Assembly (NCBI GenBank): GCA_973895155.1
Contig: OZ316899.1
Span: 2,728,001-2,792,000, forward strand
Reading direction: 5' to 3'
Source of the DNA: Marsupella aquatica
Lineage: Eukaryota > Marchantiophyta
DNA length: 64,000 nucleotides
Part shown: piece by piece, positions 1-9,570 of the stretch
How positions within the stretch are numbered: the stretch's first letter is position 1
Layout: each line of letters starts with the position of its first letter
Program-made: the position numbers and the translations under genes
Notes under the pieces: model-generated
What the model was told of the DNA's origin: nothing
The model's input: only the letters and a program-made list of their open reading frames with translations
Databases searched by the model: none

Positions 1-24
1 ACGGATCATTCCCATCCTCTCTAT

Positions 25-496
25 GGATAGAGATCATCCCTGTCCAGTTGGATAGAGATGATCTCTATCCAAGCATAGGATAGTAAAGTTCAATAGAGAT
101 GTTAGTAATTCAATACAGATTGTTAACATTCTCTACCTTGATAGAGATCATCCCTGTCCAATTGGATAGAGATGATCTCTATCCAAGCATCAGCTAGTAA
201 ATTTTGATAGAGATGTTAGCAATTCAATACAGATCGTTAACATTCTCTACCTGGATAGAAATCATCCTTGTCAAGTTGGATAGAGATGTTAGTAATTCAA
301 TAGTAATCCTTGTCCAGTTGGATAGAGATGATCTCTATCCAAGCAGAGGGTAGTGATGATTTGTATTAGTAATTGCATATAGATAATTCCAATCCTATGT
401 TTGAAATCATCTCTGTCCAGTTGGATGGGGATGATCTCTATCCAAGGAAGGGAGAGTGACCTCTAGTCAAAATTGATAGAGATCATCTCTGTCCAA
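25..496. repeat. Array of spaced palindromic (hairpin) repeats
   Basis: A perfect inverted repeat with arm TTGGATAGAGAT, a single central G and the complementary arm occurs at 48-72, 162-186 and 318-342. Variants with one or two changes lie at 421-445 and 473-496, and looser ones at 25-45, 138-161 and 252-276. Connecting DNA is also repeated (ATAGAGATGTTAGTAATTCAATA and relatives), so the unit is roughly 110-155 bp. The array ends just before a likely 3' splice site (ATTGCAG at 556-562), so it probably sits in an intron. Function is unknown; the same palindrome recurs downstream in this gene region. Confidence 0.85.
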
Positions 497-562
497 ACTT
501 ATAGAGAACCCCAAATTTCCAGTGACAAAACTAATAATTATGCATGGTTGTGGCAATTGCAG

Positions 563-1460
563 GAAGTACTCTCAATGCATTGAAACCACCAATTTCAGAG
601 GCAGATTGTTCTGAGGGAGTCTTGCTTGAGCAGAGCAACCCAAACTTCCGTTGGGGCCTTGAGTTCTCCAGAGTTGATTTTGATTATCTTAGCACAACAA
701 AGAGACAAGAACCAGTGTTGTGCATAAAGGTCAGAATGTCAGAAGGAGAGACTCTTGTAATTGGACTTGTAGTCTTCGTTGGAATTGAAGGAAGAGGATT
801 TGTTTCAGTCATTCTTGAGCTCCATGAAAGAATAAGGTGGGTTAAACTTCATCTCCCATCAAAGGCGTATTCCTCAGAGTTCAATATCAAGTGGTCTGCA
901 GCTGGAGAACTTGGCATGTTGTCAATGGGATTTTTCCCAAAATCATATTCAGCTCAGAAAGTGATTGCAAGAGTGAAGGGGATTCTTCCACCCGACCTCA
1001 TGTATGGGTTCCAATATGTGAAGCTAAATATCCATAAAAACCAAGGGAATTATACAATGTCGGTGACATGGATTTTAAATAATCTGCTCGACAAGGCAGG
1101 TTTCCTATCTTCAGAGTTAAGTGTTTGGCTTGATAAGAGCATTGCATTTGATGAGGAGTTTGTGATGGATAATGCAAAAAAGTGGACAATTCACTACCCA
1201 AGCCGATGAATGTTCCACCGGTAGCGGTGAACAAGCTTCCACCTGTAGTTGTTAACACGGAAGTTCCCAAGCCACCAAAAGTATCCCAGGAGACAACAGG
1301 GACCGCAAGAACAACAGCTGGGACCGCAGGAACAACAGTTGGGACAAGCACCAAAAGAGTGGTAGGGAGGCAAAGACAAGGAGAGAGCAAGGAGCACGAG
1401 AAAATTGAGACACTGCCAAAGGAACCCGAGAAGAAGCCAATAGGGAAGAAGAAATAGAAG
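563..1460 (+). pseudogene. N-terminal part of ParB/methyltransferase-like gene, unknown domain
   Basis: An open frame runs 544-1209 and continues in the next frame to the TAG at 1455-1457. The first in-frame ATG is at 544, but TTGCAG before 563 looks like a splice acceptor, so I place the exon start at 563 with the true start upstream. I do not recognise the first 210 residues. From about 1,200 the product is rich in Pro, Thr, Gly and Lys, a linker leading into the ParB-like part. The shift near 1,175 lies in a run of six A and one extra A would keep the frame. The TAG at 1455 is a separate lesion. Confidence 0.5.
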
Positions 1461-1475
1461 ACTGACAAGTCTATC

Positions 1476-2160
1476 GTGCGGTCAACCCCTGCGGAAGTAC
1501 AGATGCTCCCAGAAGATGAGGGAGACAAACTTGATGCCCGTGAGGAGAAGAAGGTCTTAGAAGGAAATGATGTTCTCCAGAGAATAGAGCAGTACTATAC
1601 TTTTGGTATAAATGAACTGTTTTCTATTCCAGTGGAGAAAATTTTGCCTGCACCGGCAAGATTATGTTATAGGATGCTCAATAGTACCCATGTGAAGCAC
1701 ATAGCCAAATCCATGGTCAAAAACCTTGGACATGAACCTCATGTCGCGGACCTGCTTCCTTACAATCCGAAGCTTAGAAAGTTGCTCCATTTTGACAGCA
1801 CGGAGAACGACTGCAAAGACTTTCTTGCAGGTGTGAAGAAAGGCGAGATTGGCTTCTTTGCCATCAGTGGGCAACATTCGGCTAGGGCGGCCAAGTGGGT
1901 TCTCAAATGGGCCAAAATTGATGCCAAGTTGATAGTATTGGCAAAAAAGTTAAAATACAGGAAGTCTAGATTATTGTCAGACCTTACACCATCGGCTATA
2001 TTGGTTGAGCACTCAATGAGATCAAATGCCATCAATTCAATGATGGTGTTTCAAAGATACAATTGTTCATGCAAGGAAACAATTCCTTGAATGCGGAGCA
2101 CCAAGAAAGCCAAAGCACGGGGATAACAAGTCAAATGCCCAAGACAATCAGAAATTTCAG
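1476..2160 (+). pseudogene. ParB-like domain exon
   Basis: This frame has the layout of the ParB N-terminal family: an IPVEKILPAP box near residue 50, a helix matching 'h..xla.Si...G..P' (HVKHIAKSMVKNLGHEP), then ISGQHSARAAKW, which corresponds to the family's G-x-H-R-x-x-A motif although the usual Arg is Ser. In phages and bacteria such domains are often fused to or next to DNA methylases, and a methylase-like exon follows here. The frame shifts near 2,044, where one extra G would keep it open to a good donor, CAG/GTGAGA at 2160/2161. The domain call is from motif reading only. Confidence 0.55.
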
Positions 2161-2225
2161 GTGAGAAACGCTTTTCTTGTTTGGAGAGAGATGGTCTCTA
2201 TCCAAGAGTATGACCGTCCGCTACA

Positions 2226-2690
2226 TTGATTTTAGTTCAATATATTTTTGATTATGACTTGGATGGAGATGGTCTCTGTCCAAGAGTGAGACCGTCCGTT
2301 TCAAAGATTTTACTTCATTCTACTTTTGGTTTTGACTTGGATGGAGATGGTCTCTGTCCAAGAGTGTCACCGTCTGTTCCAGAGATTTTTCTTCATTCTA
2401 CTTTTGGTTTTGACTTGGATGGAGATGGTCTCTGTCCAAGACTGTCATCGTCCGTTCCATAGATTTCTCTTCATTCTACTTTTGGTTTTGACTTGGATGG
2501 AGATGGTCTCTGTCCAAGAGTGTCATCGTCCGTTCCATAGATTTATCTTCATTCTACTTTTGGTTTTGACTTGGATGGAGATGGTCTCTGTCCAAGAGTG
2601 TCATCGTCCTTTCCATAGATTTCTCTTCATTCTACTTTTGGTTTTGACTTGGATGGAGATGGTCTCTATCCAAGAGTGTGAATTTTGGTT
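2226..2690 (+). repeat. 78-bp tandem repeat array containing the palindrome
   Basis: Six units begin at 2258, 2336, 2414, 2492, 2570 and 2648, an exact 78-bp period. Each carries a degenerate version of the palindrome, (C)TTGGATGGAGATGG followed by TCTCTGTCCAAG. Because 78 is 26 codons, two overlapping frames stay open by chance. I do not call these coding since the array lies after a splice donor. The array stops at the copia insertion site. Confidence 0.9.
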
Positions 2691-2701
2691 AATTTAGATA
2701 A

Positions 2702-2887
2702 TGTTAGAATATATTTAACCCTTAGCCCATATGATACAAAGAGGTATGCAATACCTAGATATAAAGAGACACAAGACTAGGAAAGGGTAGTTACAACTAC
2801 CCCAATGTACAACATATAATAAGCCACATTGGCTTAAGGGAATAATCAATCATCTTTGTTGGTGTATATACATTTCATAACTTAACA
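2702..2887 (+). repeat. 5' LTR of copia element
   Basis: It begins TGTTAGAATA and ends CTTAACA, 186 bp. A possible TATA box, TATAAAG, lies at 2760-2766. It matches 8031-8216 along its whole length by eye. Confidence 0.95.
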
Positions 2888-2902
2888 CGTTATCAGCACA
2901 TG
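2888..2902 (+). other. Candidate primer binding site of copia element
   Basis: CGTTATCAGCACATG follows the 5' LTR directly. Similar ACGTTATCAGCACG sites are common after LTRs of plant copia elements and are thought to pair with an internal part of initiator-Met tRNA. Assigned from position and motif. Confidence 0.6.
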
Positions 2903-3045
2903 ATTTTGCTCCTCCAACAACTCTCGAGCTACTCATAGGCCTCTTGTGAATTTCTTTTTTCTGTGAACGAAGCATCGAACGAAATTCCCCAAGACACATT
3001 TTTTCTTTTCTTTCGCCAAGTACACCACAAAAATTTTCATCGACT

Positions 3046-5445
3046 ATGACTACATTGGAGAAGCTCCAATTCCCATTGCTCACAACAGATGGCGACAATT
3101 ATTTATCTTGGGCACATAATACAAAAATTGTTCTCAACATGAAAGGCCTCGGCGACATTATCTTAGCAGATATCAATGGCACATTACAACAAAAGGCTCA
3201 GGCACTATATATCATTCGCCATCACCTCGCTGCCGAACTACAACTTGAATACCTTACAGAGTTTAATCCTCGAGTCCTATGGGATGCTCTCAAATTGAGA
3301 TTCGACCATCTGCGTCTAATTTCCCTACCAGATGCACGAAATGAATGGATTCATTTACGAGTTCTAGACTACCCTACAATTGCGAAATTCAATAGCGCCT
3401 TATTTCGGATAACTGCTCAGCTAGCAGCCTGCGGCGAACCAATCGATGAAGCAGCAAAGATCGAAAAGACTCTTTCTACATTCTCGGCAGCGAACATGCA
3501 GTTATCACAGATTTATAGACAACGCCATTTCACCCAATTCTCAGATTTGATTGCAGTCATGCTCCTGGCTGAAAAGAATGACCTCCTCCTTCTGAGGAAC
3601 TCTCGCGAGCGACCACCAGGCACGCTTCCTAAACCGGAAATACAATTCATGAATACCAATAGAGGTAATTCCTCTTACAATCGACCTCGTGGCCAATTTA
3701 AAGGCAATCCAAGTCGTTTTAATCAATTCCACAAGAGACAACATTTTCGCACAGACAAAGGCAAAAACTTCAAGCCTCTCATGAATTCTTGGTATCGTAA
3801 CCCCAACCATATGCCAAATAAACCTGCACAGAATTACCCCACAAATAATCAGCCCAAGTGTTTCCGTTGCGGTGGGATAGGGCATATCCAAAAGAATTGT
3901 AGAATTCAAGCTCACCTAGTCAAACTATACCAGGCCTCCCTCAAAACATCCAACACCTTAACAGCCGCACATCACTTGGAGATTGATGACGATCTCTCCA
4001 AATATACGCTTGCACCTCCCCCACCAGAGGTCCATATAATATCACATGGAGTAAATGACACATCTCTCGCCGGTGCTGATATTTGCATTCTTGACAGCGG
4101 CACTTCTCACTCCATCCTAAAAGACAAATGTTATTTCCAGCACATATACCCATCAAATAGACCTGTGACTACTATCACAGGTATAAACCAATTAGAGGAA
4201 GGCCATGGACCTGCCCAACTTACCCTTCCTCAAGGCACAACCATTAAAATTGCATCTGCCATATATGCCCCACTCGCGACACGAAACTTACTAAGTTTCC
4301 ATGATGTCCGTCAAAACAATCTCCACATACGCTCTGCACCCAACAACCACAGAAACTCTCTACAGATTTTTCGAGAAACTGATAATGGCCCCATCACAGT
4401 ACTAGAGACATTACTACTCCATCCCCCCGGCGTTTATGCCACTAAGATCATGTCTTACAATTCCCAACGACAACAATTATCCCCAACAGAATTATGGCAT
4501 ATCCGCCTAGGCCACCCAGGCCCAGGGATGTACCATAAAATTATGAAGAACACCATTGGCATACCAAAAGGAGTACACCCATCCACGAAGTTAGACACTT
4601 GCATCCCCTGTGCACAAGGCAAATTTATCACTCATCCAGCTTCCACTAAGAACACCTATCAAATCCCTGACTTCCTCTCACAGATCAATGTGGACGTCTG
4701 CGGACCTATTGATCCACCGAGTGGACCATTTAGGTTTTTCCTAGTAATGATCTGCTCCTCAACCAAATGGTCCTCTGTTTCTTTAATTTCCACCAGAAAC
4801 CTTGTCTTTGCCAGACTGCTAACACAGCTTATACGTCTTCGCACTCAATTCCCTGACTCTCCTACCAAAATAATTCGAATTGATAATGCTGGCGAATTTA
4901 CATCACCAGCATTCGATGACTTCTGTCAAGTCCTGGGCATCACAATTCAATACTCAGTACCATATGTACATTTCCAGAATGGTACTGCAGAGGCATTAAT
5001 AAAACGTTTACAGATGATCTCAAGACCTATGCTATTACAGACACAACTCCCACTTACAGCCTGGGGACATGCTATACTCCATGGCGCTGCACTAGTGCGA
5101 TATAGACCATCGGCTTTTAATATTTACACACCACACCAACTAGCATATGGCTCTATACCAGATATTACACACCTGAAAGTGTTTGGCTGCCTTGTTCTGG
5201 TACCCATTCTTGGCCCCAAGCACACCAAGATGGGACCACAGCGTCGACGTGGCATCTATATTGGCTACGACTCTCCCTCGATAATAAGGTATCTCGAACC
5301 CACCACTGCTGATGTGTTTCGAGCTCGATACCAGGACTGTAAATTCTGTGAAGACACCTTCCCAACACTTCTAACTCCAGCACAACTCTCCAAACAGCCT
5401 GTCTCAACACACACATTAGACTGGACAACAAAGGATCCATTCTAG
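3046..5445 (+). CDS. Copia gag-protease-integrase
   Basis: 799 codons starting at ATG 3046, about 160 bp after the LTR. Gag occupies roughly residues 1-320 and has a zinc knuckle CFRCGGIGHIQKNC near residue 271. The protease motif ILDSGTSH is near residue 350. The integrase zinc region begins with LWHIRLGHPGPGM near 483 and the catalytic core has INVDVCGPI near 547, IDNAGEF and the terminal Glu region NGTAEALIKR. The frame ends in TAG at 5443-5445, just after the integrase C-terminal part; the same frame resumes at once. Nothing else suggests a programmed stop, so I treat it as a lesion. Confidence 0.92.
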   Translation: MTTLEKLQFPLLTTDGDNYLSWAHNTKIVLNMKGLGDIILADINGTLQQKAQALYIIRHHLAAELQLEYLTEFNPRVLWDALKLRFDHLRLISLPDARNEWIHLRVLDYPTIAKFNSALFRITAQLAACGEPIDEAAKIEKTLSTFSAANMQLSQIYRQRHFTQFSDLIAVMLLAEKNDLLLLRNSRERPPGTLPKPEIQFMNTNRGNSSYNRPRGQFKGNPSRFNQFHKRQHFRTDKGKNFKPLMNSWYRNPNHMPNKPAQNYPTNNQPKCFRCGGIGHIQKNCRIQAHLVKLYQASLKTSNTLTAAHHLEIDDDLSKYTLAPPPPEVHIISHGVNDTSLAGADICILDSGTSHSILKDKCYFQHIYPSNRPVTTITGINQLEEGHGPAQLTLPQGTTIKIASAIYAPLATRNLLSFHDVRQNNLHIRSAPNNHRNSLQIFRETDNGPITVLETLLLHPPGVYATKIMSYNSQRQQLSPTELWHIRLGHPGPGMYHKIMKNTIGIPKGVHPSTKLDTCIPCAQGKFITHPASTKNTYQIPDFLSQINVDVCGPIDPPSGPFRFFLVMICSSTKWSSVSLISTRNLVFARLLTQLIRLRTQFPDSPTKIIRIDNAGEFTSPAFDDFCQVLGITIQYSVPYVHFQNGTAEALIKRLQMISRPMLLQTQLPLTAWGHAILHGAALVRYRPSAFNIYTPHQLAYGSIPDITHLKVFGCLVLVPILGPKHTKMGPQRRRGIYIGYDSPSIIRYLEPTTADVFRARYQDCKFCEDTFPTLLTPAQLSKQPVSTHTLDWTTKDPF

Positions 5446-5463
5446 AATGATCCTCGTACTCAA

Positions 5464-6189
5464 TTGACAAACGATGAAGTGAAACGCATTCTGAACCTCC
5501 ATCAAATTATGGAGAAAATACCTGACGCATTTAATGATGCTACAAATGTAACAAAATCACATATAGATGCAGCCAATACTCCTGCGAGAATTCATATACC
5601 AGATACTCGAGCCACAGACCTCGCTCCCAAGGCTAAGCGAGGCAGACCTTCAGGTTCCAAAGACTCTAGACCACGGCAGAAGACACCTGTATCAACACAT
5701 TTATCCTTACAATTACCGCCAATTATACAAGATGACAATGAAGAAATATCCATCCACTATATGCATACTGGACATTTATGGCATCGAAATTTAACTGAAC
5801 CAGATGAGCATTTTGCTTTTCTTATATCCCAGGATATAACTAAAGATTTACCAGAACCCCGGACAATTAAAGAAGCACAACAACGACCAGACTGGCCCAA
5901 ATGGAAATCTGCTATTAACTCCGAACTTGATTCTCTGATATCTCGCCAAGTTTTTGGAGAACTCCGAATCATCCCTGCTGCACAACACCTAACTGGGTAT
6001 AGGATTATATTGATACGCAAACATAATGCCGCAGGTGAAGTAATCCGCTATAAAGCCAGACTCGTGGCTAGAGGCTACACGCAAATATATGGCAAAGATT
6101 ACGACCTTACTCATTCACCGGTCATGGACTCCATTACCTACCGATATCTGATTGCTTTTCCCTCACACATCAAATTCGTATGCATCTAA
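5464..6189 (+). CDS. Copia integrase tail and start of reverse transcriptase
   Basis: This continues the 3046-5445 frame after the stop. It holds an AT-hook-like RGRPSGS patch, then the beginning of the RVT_2 domain (DWPKWKSAINSELDSL; YKARLVARGYTQ; SPVMDSITYRYLIA). It ends at a TAA at 6187-6189 because the frame changes near 6,178. The rest of the domain follows in the next frame from 6180, so this is one polyprotein cut by a single-base shift. Confidence 0.88.
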   Translation: MTNDEVKRILNLHQIMEKIPDAFNDATNVTKSHIDAANTPARIHIPDTRATDLAPKAKRGRPSGSKDSRPRQKTPVSTHLSLQLPPIIQDDNEEISIHYMHTGHLWHRNLTEPDEHFAFLISQDITKDLPEPRTIKEAQQRPDWPKWKSAINSELDSLISRQVFGELRIIPAAQHLTGYRIILIRKHNAAGEVIRYKARLVARGYTQIYGKDYDLTHSPVMDSITYRYLIAFPSHIKFVCI

Positions 6190-7721
6190 TGGACGTGGTA
6201 ACTGCTTACCTTTACGGTATACTTGATACTGACATACAAATGCAAGCTCCACCTGAATTAATTCAGAGGGTAATTTTCCACATTAAGGGGGAGCATACAA
6301 CCTCCCCAACCCCGGACCTAAAGTCGGGTATTGATAAGATTGTCCCTACACAGGACTTTAAGGACCATCTCATTCACTCAGGCCAGATGATACCTACTGA
6401 AATACATGACTCATCAGCGGTCCAAAATAAAAAGGCCCAGCAAATTGCTAGTGGTGAACAGTCAGCGGATTCACCATTGAATTATACTGACTTACTCGCT
6501 GAGGTAAATCCTGTTCACCACAGAATCAATAAAGCCAAGAAATCAGAGAAAGCATTTGCTGTACAGGTTCTTAGGTCACTCTATGGTTTAAAGCAGAGTG
6601 GCCGCATCTGGTATAAACGTTTCCGTGCAGAGATGCTTGCACTTGGTTTTGTGAATGAGGACATTGCCCCTTGCCTTTTTATCAAAAGACATGGCACTGA
6701 ATTTATAATCATAGCCATATATGTCGACGATATTAACCTAATGGGTACTAAACTCATTATGGATCAAACCATTACCACACTTAAGAGCATATTTGAAATG
6801 AAGGATATTGGTCAACCCCTATTCTGTATTGGCATTCAATTTGAACATTTATCCAGCGGTATTCTTATTCATCAATCTACATATACCAGAAAACTATTAA
6901 AACAATTCAACATGGACAAAAGCTATCCAGTCACGACACCTATGGAAATTCGATCTTCAGACACATCCAGAGATCTGTATAAGCGCAGGACCGAACACGA
7001 ACCAATCTTAGGCCCAGAGAAACCTTACCTCTCTGCTATAGGAGCCTTGATGTACCTGGCGAATCAAACTCGCCCAGACATCTCTTTCGCTGTCCACTTG
7101 CTTGCTCGACACAGCTCCCAACCGACTATTAGACATTGGAATGGCATTAAGAGGATACTGCGCTACCTTCAAGGTACAATCGATACTGGCCTCTATTACC
7201 CTAAAGATGTGCCTAATGAATTGATTGGTTACGCAGATGCAGGTTACCTTACAGACCCCGATGATGCGAAATCCCAGACGGGATATGTATTTCTACAAGG
7301 ACATACAGCCATATCATGGAAAAGTACCAAGCAAACTTTGACGACCACATCCTCCAACCATGCGGAAATCATAGCACTATACGAAGCTAGCCGAGAATGC
7401 CTGTGGCTTCGACAGCTTATCAATCATATCCAGTCGTCTACAGGCCATGCAATTCTTACCAAGCCTACTATCATCTACGAGGATAACAACCCTTGTGTTG
7501 ATCAGATAGTTAAGGGCTTCATCAAGGGCGATCGAATCAAACATATTGCCCCCAAATTTTTCCACACGCATGAACAACACGGGGACCAAATCAACGTTCA
7601 ATGGATACCTTCTAAAGATAATCGCGCTGACCTTTTTACAAAGCCCTTACCTCGCATTCTCCACGAAGCGCATTCGATTGGAATAGGACTCCGTAGATTA
7701 TCGGACTTCACTGCAATCTGA
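6180..7721 (+). CDS. Copia reverse transcriptase and RNase H
   Basis: 513 codons. Reverse transcriptase motifs include LMDVVTAYLYG, SLYGLKQSGRIWYKRF and the catalytic YVDD. The RNase H part has GYADAGY, TTTSSNHAEIIAL, YEDNNPCV and the C-terminal DLFTKPLP typical of copia. Unusually, about 100 residues (6,260-6,560) separate the MQAPPEL segment from the SLYGLKQ motif, where most plant copia enzymes have 20-30. This extra part is polar and I do not recognise it. The stop at 7719-7721 is about 310 bp from the 3' LTR. Confidence 0.92.
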   Translation: MHLMDVVTAYLYGILDTDIQMQAPPELIQRVIFHIKGEHTTSPTPDLKSGIDKIVPTQDFKDHLIHSGQMIPTEIHDSSAVQNKKAQQIASGEQSADSPLNYTDLLAEVNPVHHRINKAKKSEKAFAVQVLRSLYGLKQSGRIWYKRFRAEMLALGFVNEDIAPCLFIKRHGTEFIIIAIYVDDINLMGTKLIMDQTITTLKSIFEMKDIGQPLFCIGIQFEHLSSGILIHQSTYTRKLLKQFNMDKSYPVTTPMEIRSSDTSRDLYKRRTEHEPILGPEKPYLSAIGALMYLANQTRPDISFAVHLLARHSSQPTIRHWNGIKRILRYLQGTIDTGLYYPKDVPNELIGYADAGYLTDPDDAKSQTGYVFLQGHTAISWKSTKQTLTTTSSNHAEIIALYEASRECLWLRQLINHIQSSTGHAILTKPTIIYEDNNPCVDQIVKGFIKGDRIKHIAPKFFHTHEQHGDQINVQWIPSKDNRADLFTKPLPRILHEAHSIGIGLRRLSDFTAI

Positions 7722-8030
7722 CTTTTCCACCTCTTCCACGATACCTCCTCTGTTCTATGCATATTCTACTGAACGTATGTTCTCCATACTCGAACATTTC
7801 GACACATCCTATCAAACACTCGTTTAGATTTAGCCATACATGATTACACTCCTTTCTTACTAGTTTTAACTCATTACATGTAAGGTAGTGACACTCTTTT
7901 TACCCCAGAAGAAAGCAGGGGGTTTTTAATGAGGTCATACCCCAATGAGTTTTTCCATTATACTCAGAACTAGACTTAAATTTATTTCCTAAATGGTTAC
8001 TTTAAGAAACATAAAGTAACCAAGGGGGAG
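7722..8030 (+). other. Copia 3' untranslated region with hairpin and polypurine tract
   Basis: No ORF. Just before the 3' LTR is an inverted repeat, GGTTACTTTA (7995-8004) with a 7-base loop and its complement (8012-8021). The polypurine tract AAGGGGGAG (8022-8030) follows, priming plus-strand synthesis. Confidence 0.75.
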
Positions 8031-8216
8031 TGTTAGAATATATTTAACCCTTAGCCCATATGATACAAAGAGGTATGCAATACCTAGATATAAAGAGACA
8101 CAAGACTAGGAAAGGGTAGTTACAACTACCCCAATGTACAACATATAATAAGCCACATTGGCTTAAGGGAATAATCAATCATCTTTGTTGGTGTATATAC
8201 ATTTCATAACTTAACA
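8031..8216 (+). repeat. 3' LTR of copia element
   Basis: Matches the 5' LTR base for base by eye. It is followed by the GATAA target duplication at 8217-8221. Confidence 0.95.
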
Positions 8217-8256
8217 GATAAATCTATGGAACATTCCCCCCAATTTTTGATTGCAG

Positions 8257-9570
8257 GATTATTTGGCATTGGCCAGGATGACCATGGGGAGAAAAGACTT
8301 GAAAAATGTTTACTAGTTGCTTTTTGCCGAGAATGATTTTTGAGTTATGGCGGTTAGTGTGCCAAATGTGGATTGACGGAAATCTTCCCGATGGAGCTGG
8401 TACACAAGGAAACAAAAGGTCCGAAAATGCGATAACGGTTGCAATGTTTCATTGTTTTGATGGCGAAATCTCAAATAGAGATTTGACCAGAATTTTGAAC
8501 AAGGTGAAGTCAGGTCAAGATTTATTGAAGAAGGATCCGACAAATAAGTCAGATGTTCCAGCGATAGAGGAGTTTGCAAAGGAGGTGAAGATATTGATCA
8601 AATTGAAGTCTGTTATTGGAGATTACTACTTCAAGAAGGATCCAAATAACTTCCCAGCAGACACTCAATGGGTTAAAGTAATTGAGGTCCTCCCATTGTT
8701 AGGTGCCAAGTCGGAGTTGAACAGGTGCCGAAGAGCGGCTGGTGAAGTATGGTTGACAAATTTATTGAAGTCTAATCATACAAAGGAGAGTGAGATATTG
8801 CCAATGACATTGGTGATGCGTCTAGATGATATTTACTGTCAGAAGTTTGGCGGTGGGACAAGTTCTCGGACTCAGCCATGGGTCACATTTTTTAGTAACA
8901 ACCTAATGAAGACAGTGGATCCGGAGTCGTTGGAAGAACAATCTCCAACATGCCCTCTTGTGATTGTTGATTTCAGCCGACTTCAACAGAAGGAGTGGAT
9001 TGAAGCAGAAATTGTGGTCCTCTTCCAATATATAGTAGAGCTACCACGGAATCCCACCATCGTTGTGATGATAACTGTCCATCCGGGTTATCTTGTACTG
9101 AATGTCCTAAGCGCTCTTTGTAAATTAGGACATTCAAGAACTTTGAGCATTCACATTGAGTATGGGAGTTATTATCAAGATGATCAACCTCACCCTCATG
9201 ACTCATGTTGGAAGGGAGGAATAGAAGAAGTTATCTTTGCCAAAATTTCTCGCAAACAAAACGTCAGTTGGGATGAAGTGTTCAAGCCCAACCAAATGAA
9301 GCCAAAATGGGTGTATGGTGAAGAGGATACTGATTTTGTGGTCGAGAAGATCAAAAGGAATGGAACGGCAAAGGGAAAGGACACGGACGAGGAGTCAATG
9401 AATGAAGATCTACGAAATGTGGTGACCCCAGAAGAGGCGGCAATACTTCTGCACATGGCACCTCAATTTGAGACTGTTGGGGCTCGTAGTGGATGGGTGA
9501 ATCCTCATGCCAAACCCATCCCAATGATCCAAAAGATCATCAAACATTATCCAAACCAAGGGATTTGATT
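8257..9570 (+). pseudogene. DNA N4/N6-methyltransferase-like domain, first part
   Basis: After the acceptor at 8256 one frame reads FGIGQDDHGEKRLEKC. Near 8,330 it moves to the frame that stays open to 9568. About residue 221 of the ORF starting at 8306 there is CPLVIVDFSRLQ at the position of the catalytic DPPY motif IV, but the residues are DFSR, so activity is doubtful. Near residue 401 is KPIPMIQKIIKHYPNQG, the motif X region that precedes motif I in beta-class enzymes. The frame breaks in a GGG run at 9,562-9,564, and one more G would carry it into motif I. Other N4/N6-like families with lost DPPY exist, so a non-catalytic role is possible. Confidence 0.6.

Larger units (their letters stand above)
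2702..8216 (+). mobile_element. Ty1/copia LTR retrotransposon, full length
   Basis: The element has two 186-bp LTRs that I read as identical, TG...CA termini, a five-base target duplication GATAA (2697-2701 and 8217-8221), a primer site after the 5' LTR and a polypurine tract AAGGGGGAG before the 3' LTR. The internal order is gag, protease, integrase, reverse transcriptase, RNase H, which is the copia order. Identical LTRs mean a recent insertion, yet the polyprotein frame carries one stop and one frameshift. It may be an element mobilised in trans, or the breaks may be sequence errors. Confidence 0.95.
2161..8256 (+). other. Inferred intron, hosting a tandem array and a copia insertion
   Basis: The donor CAG/GTGAGA (2160/2161) and acceptor TTTTTGATTGCAG/G (8256/8257) bracket the ParB-like and methylase-like exons. 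Without the copia element and one target-site copy, the intron would be about 576 bp. A palindrome copy lies 20 bp after the donor (2181-2205) and the 78-bp array fills most of the rest. The reading phase across the junction is off by one, which fits the other single-base losses in the gene or an unseen small exon. Confidence 0.5.

Noticed and set aside
25-496. CRISPR-like array of palindromic repeats
   Set aside because: Spacers are themselves similar, spacing varies, repeats are degenerate, and the context is a plant-type genome.
998-1528. Minus-strand ORF of 176 codons
   Set aside because: Shadow of the Pro/Thr-rich linker on the plus strand; no motif.
2226-2697. Two overlapping ORFs of 78 and 123 codons in the 78-bp array
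   Set aside because: They exist because the period is a multiple of three, they lie after a splice donor, and their composition is just the repeat.
5430-5470. Programmed stop readthrough between copia integrase and RT
   Set aside because: Copia elements use one ORF; no stem-loop or shared signal was seen, and a separate frameshift follows at 6178.
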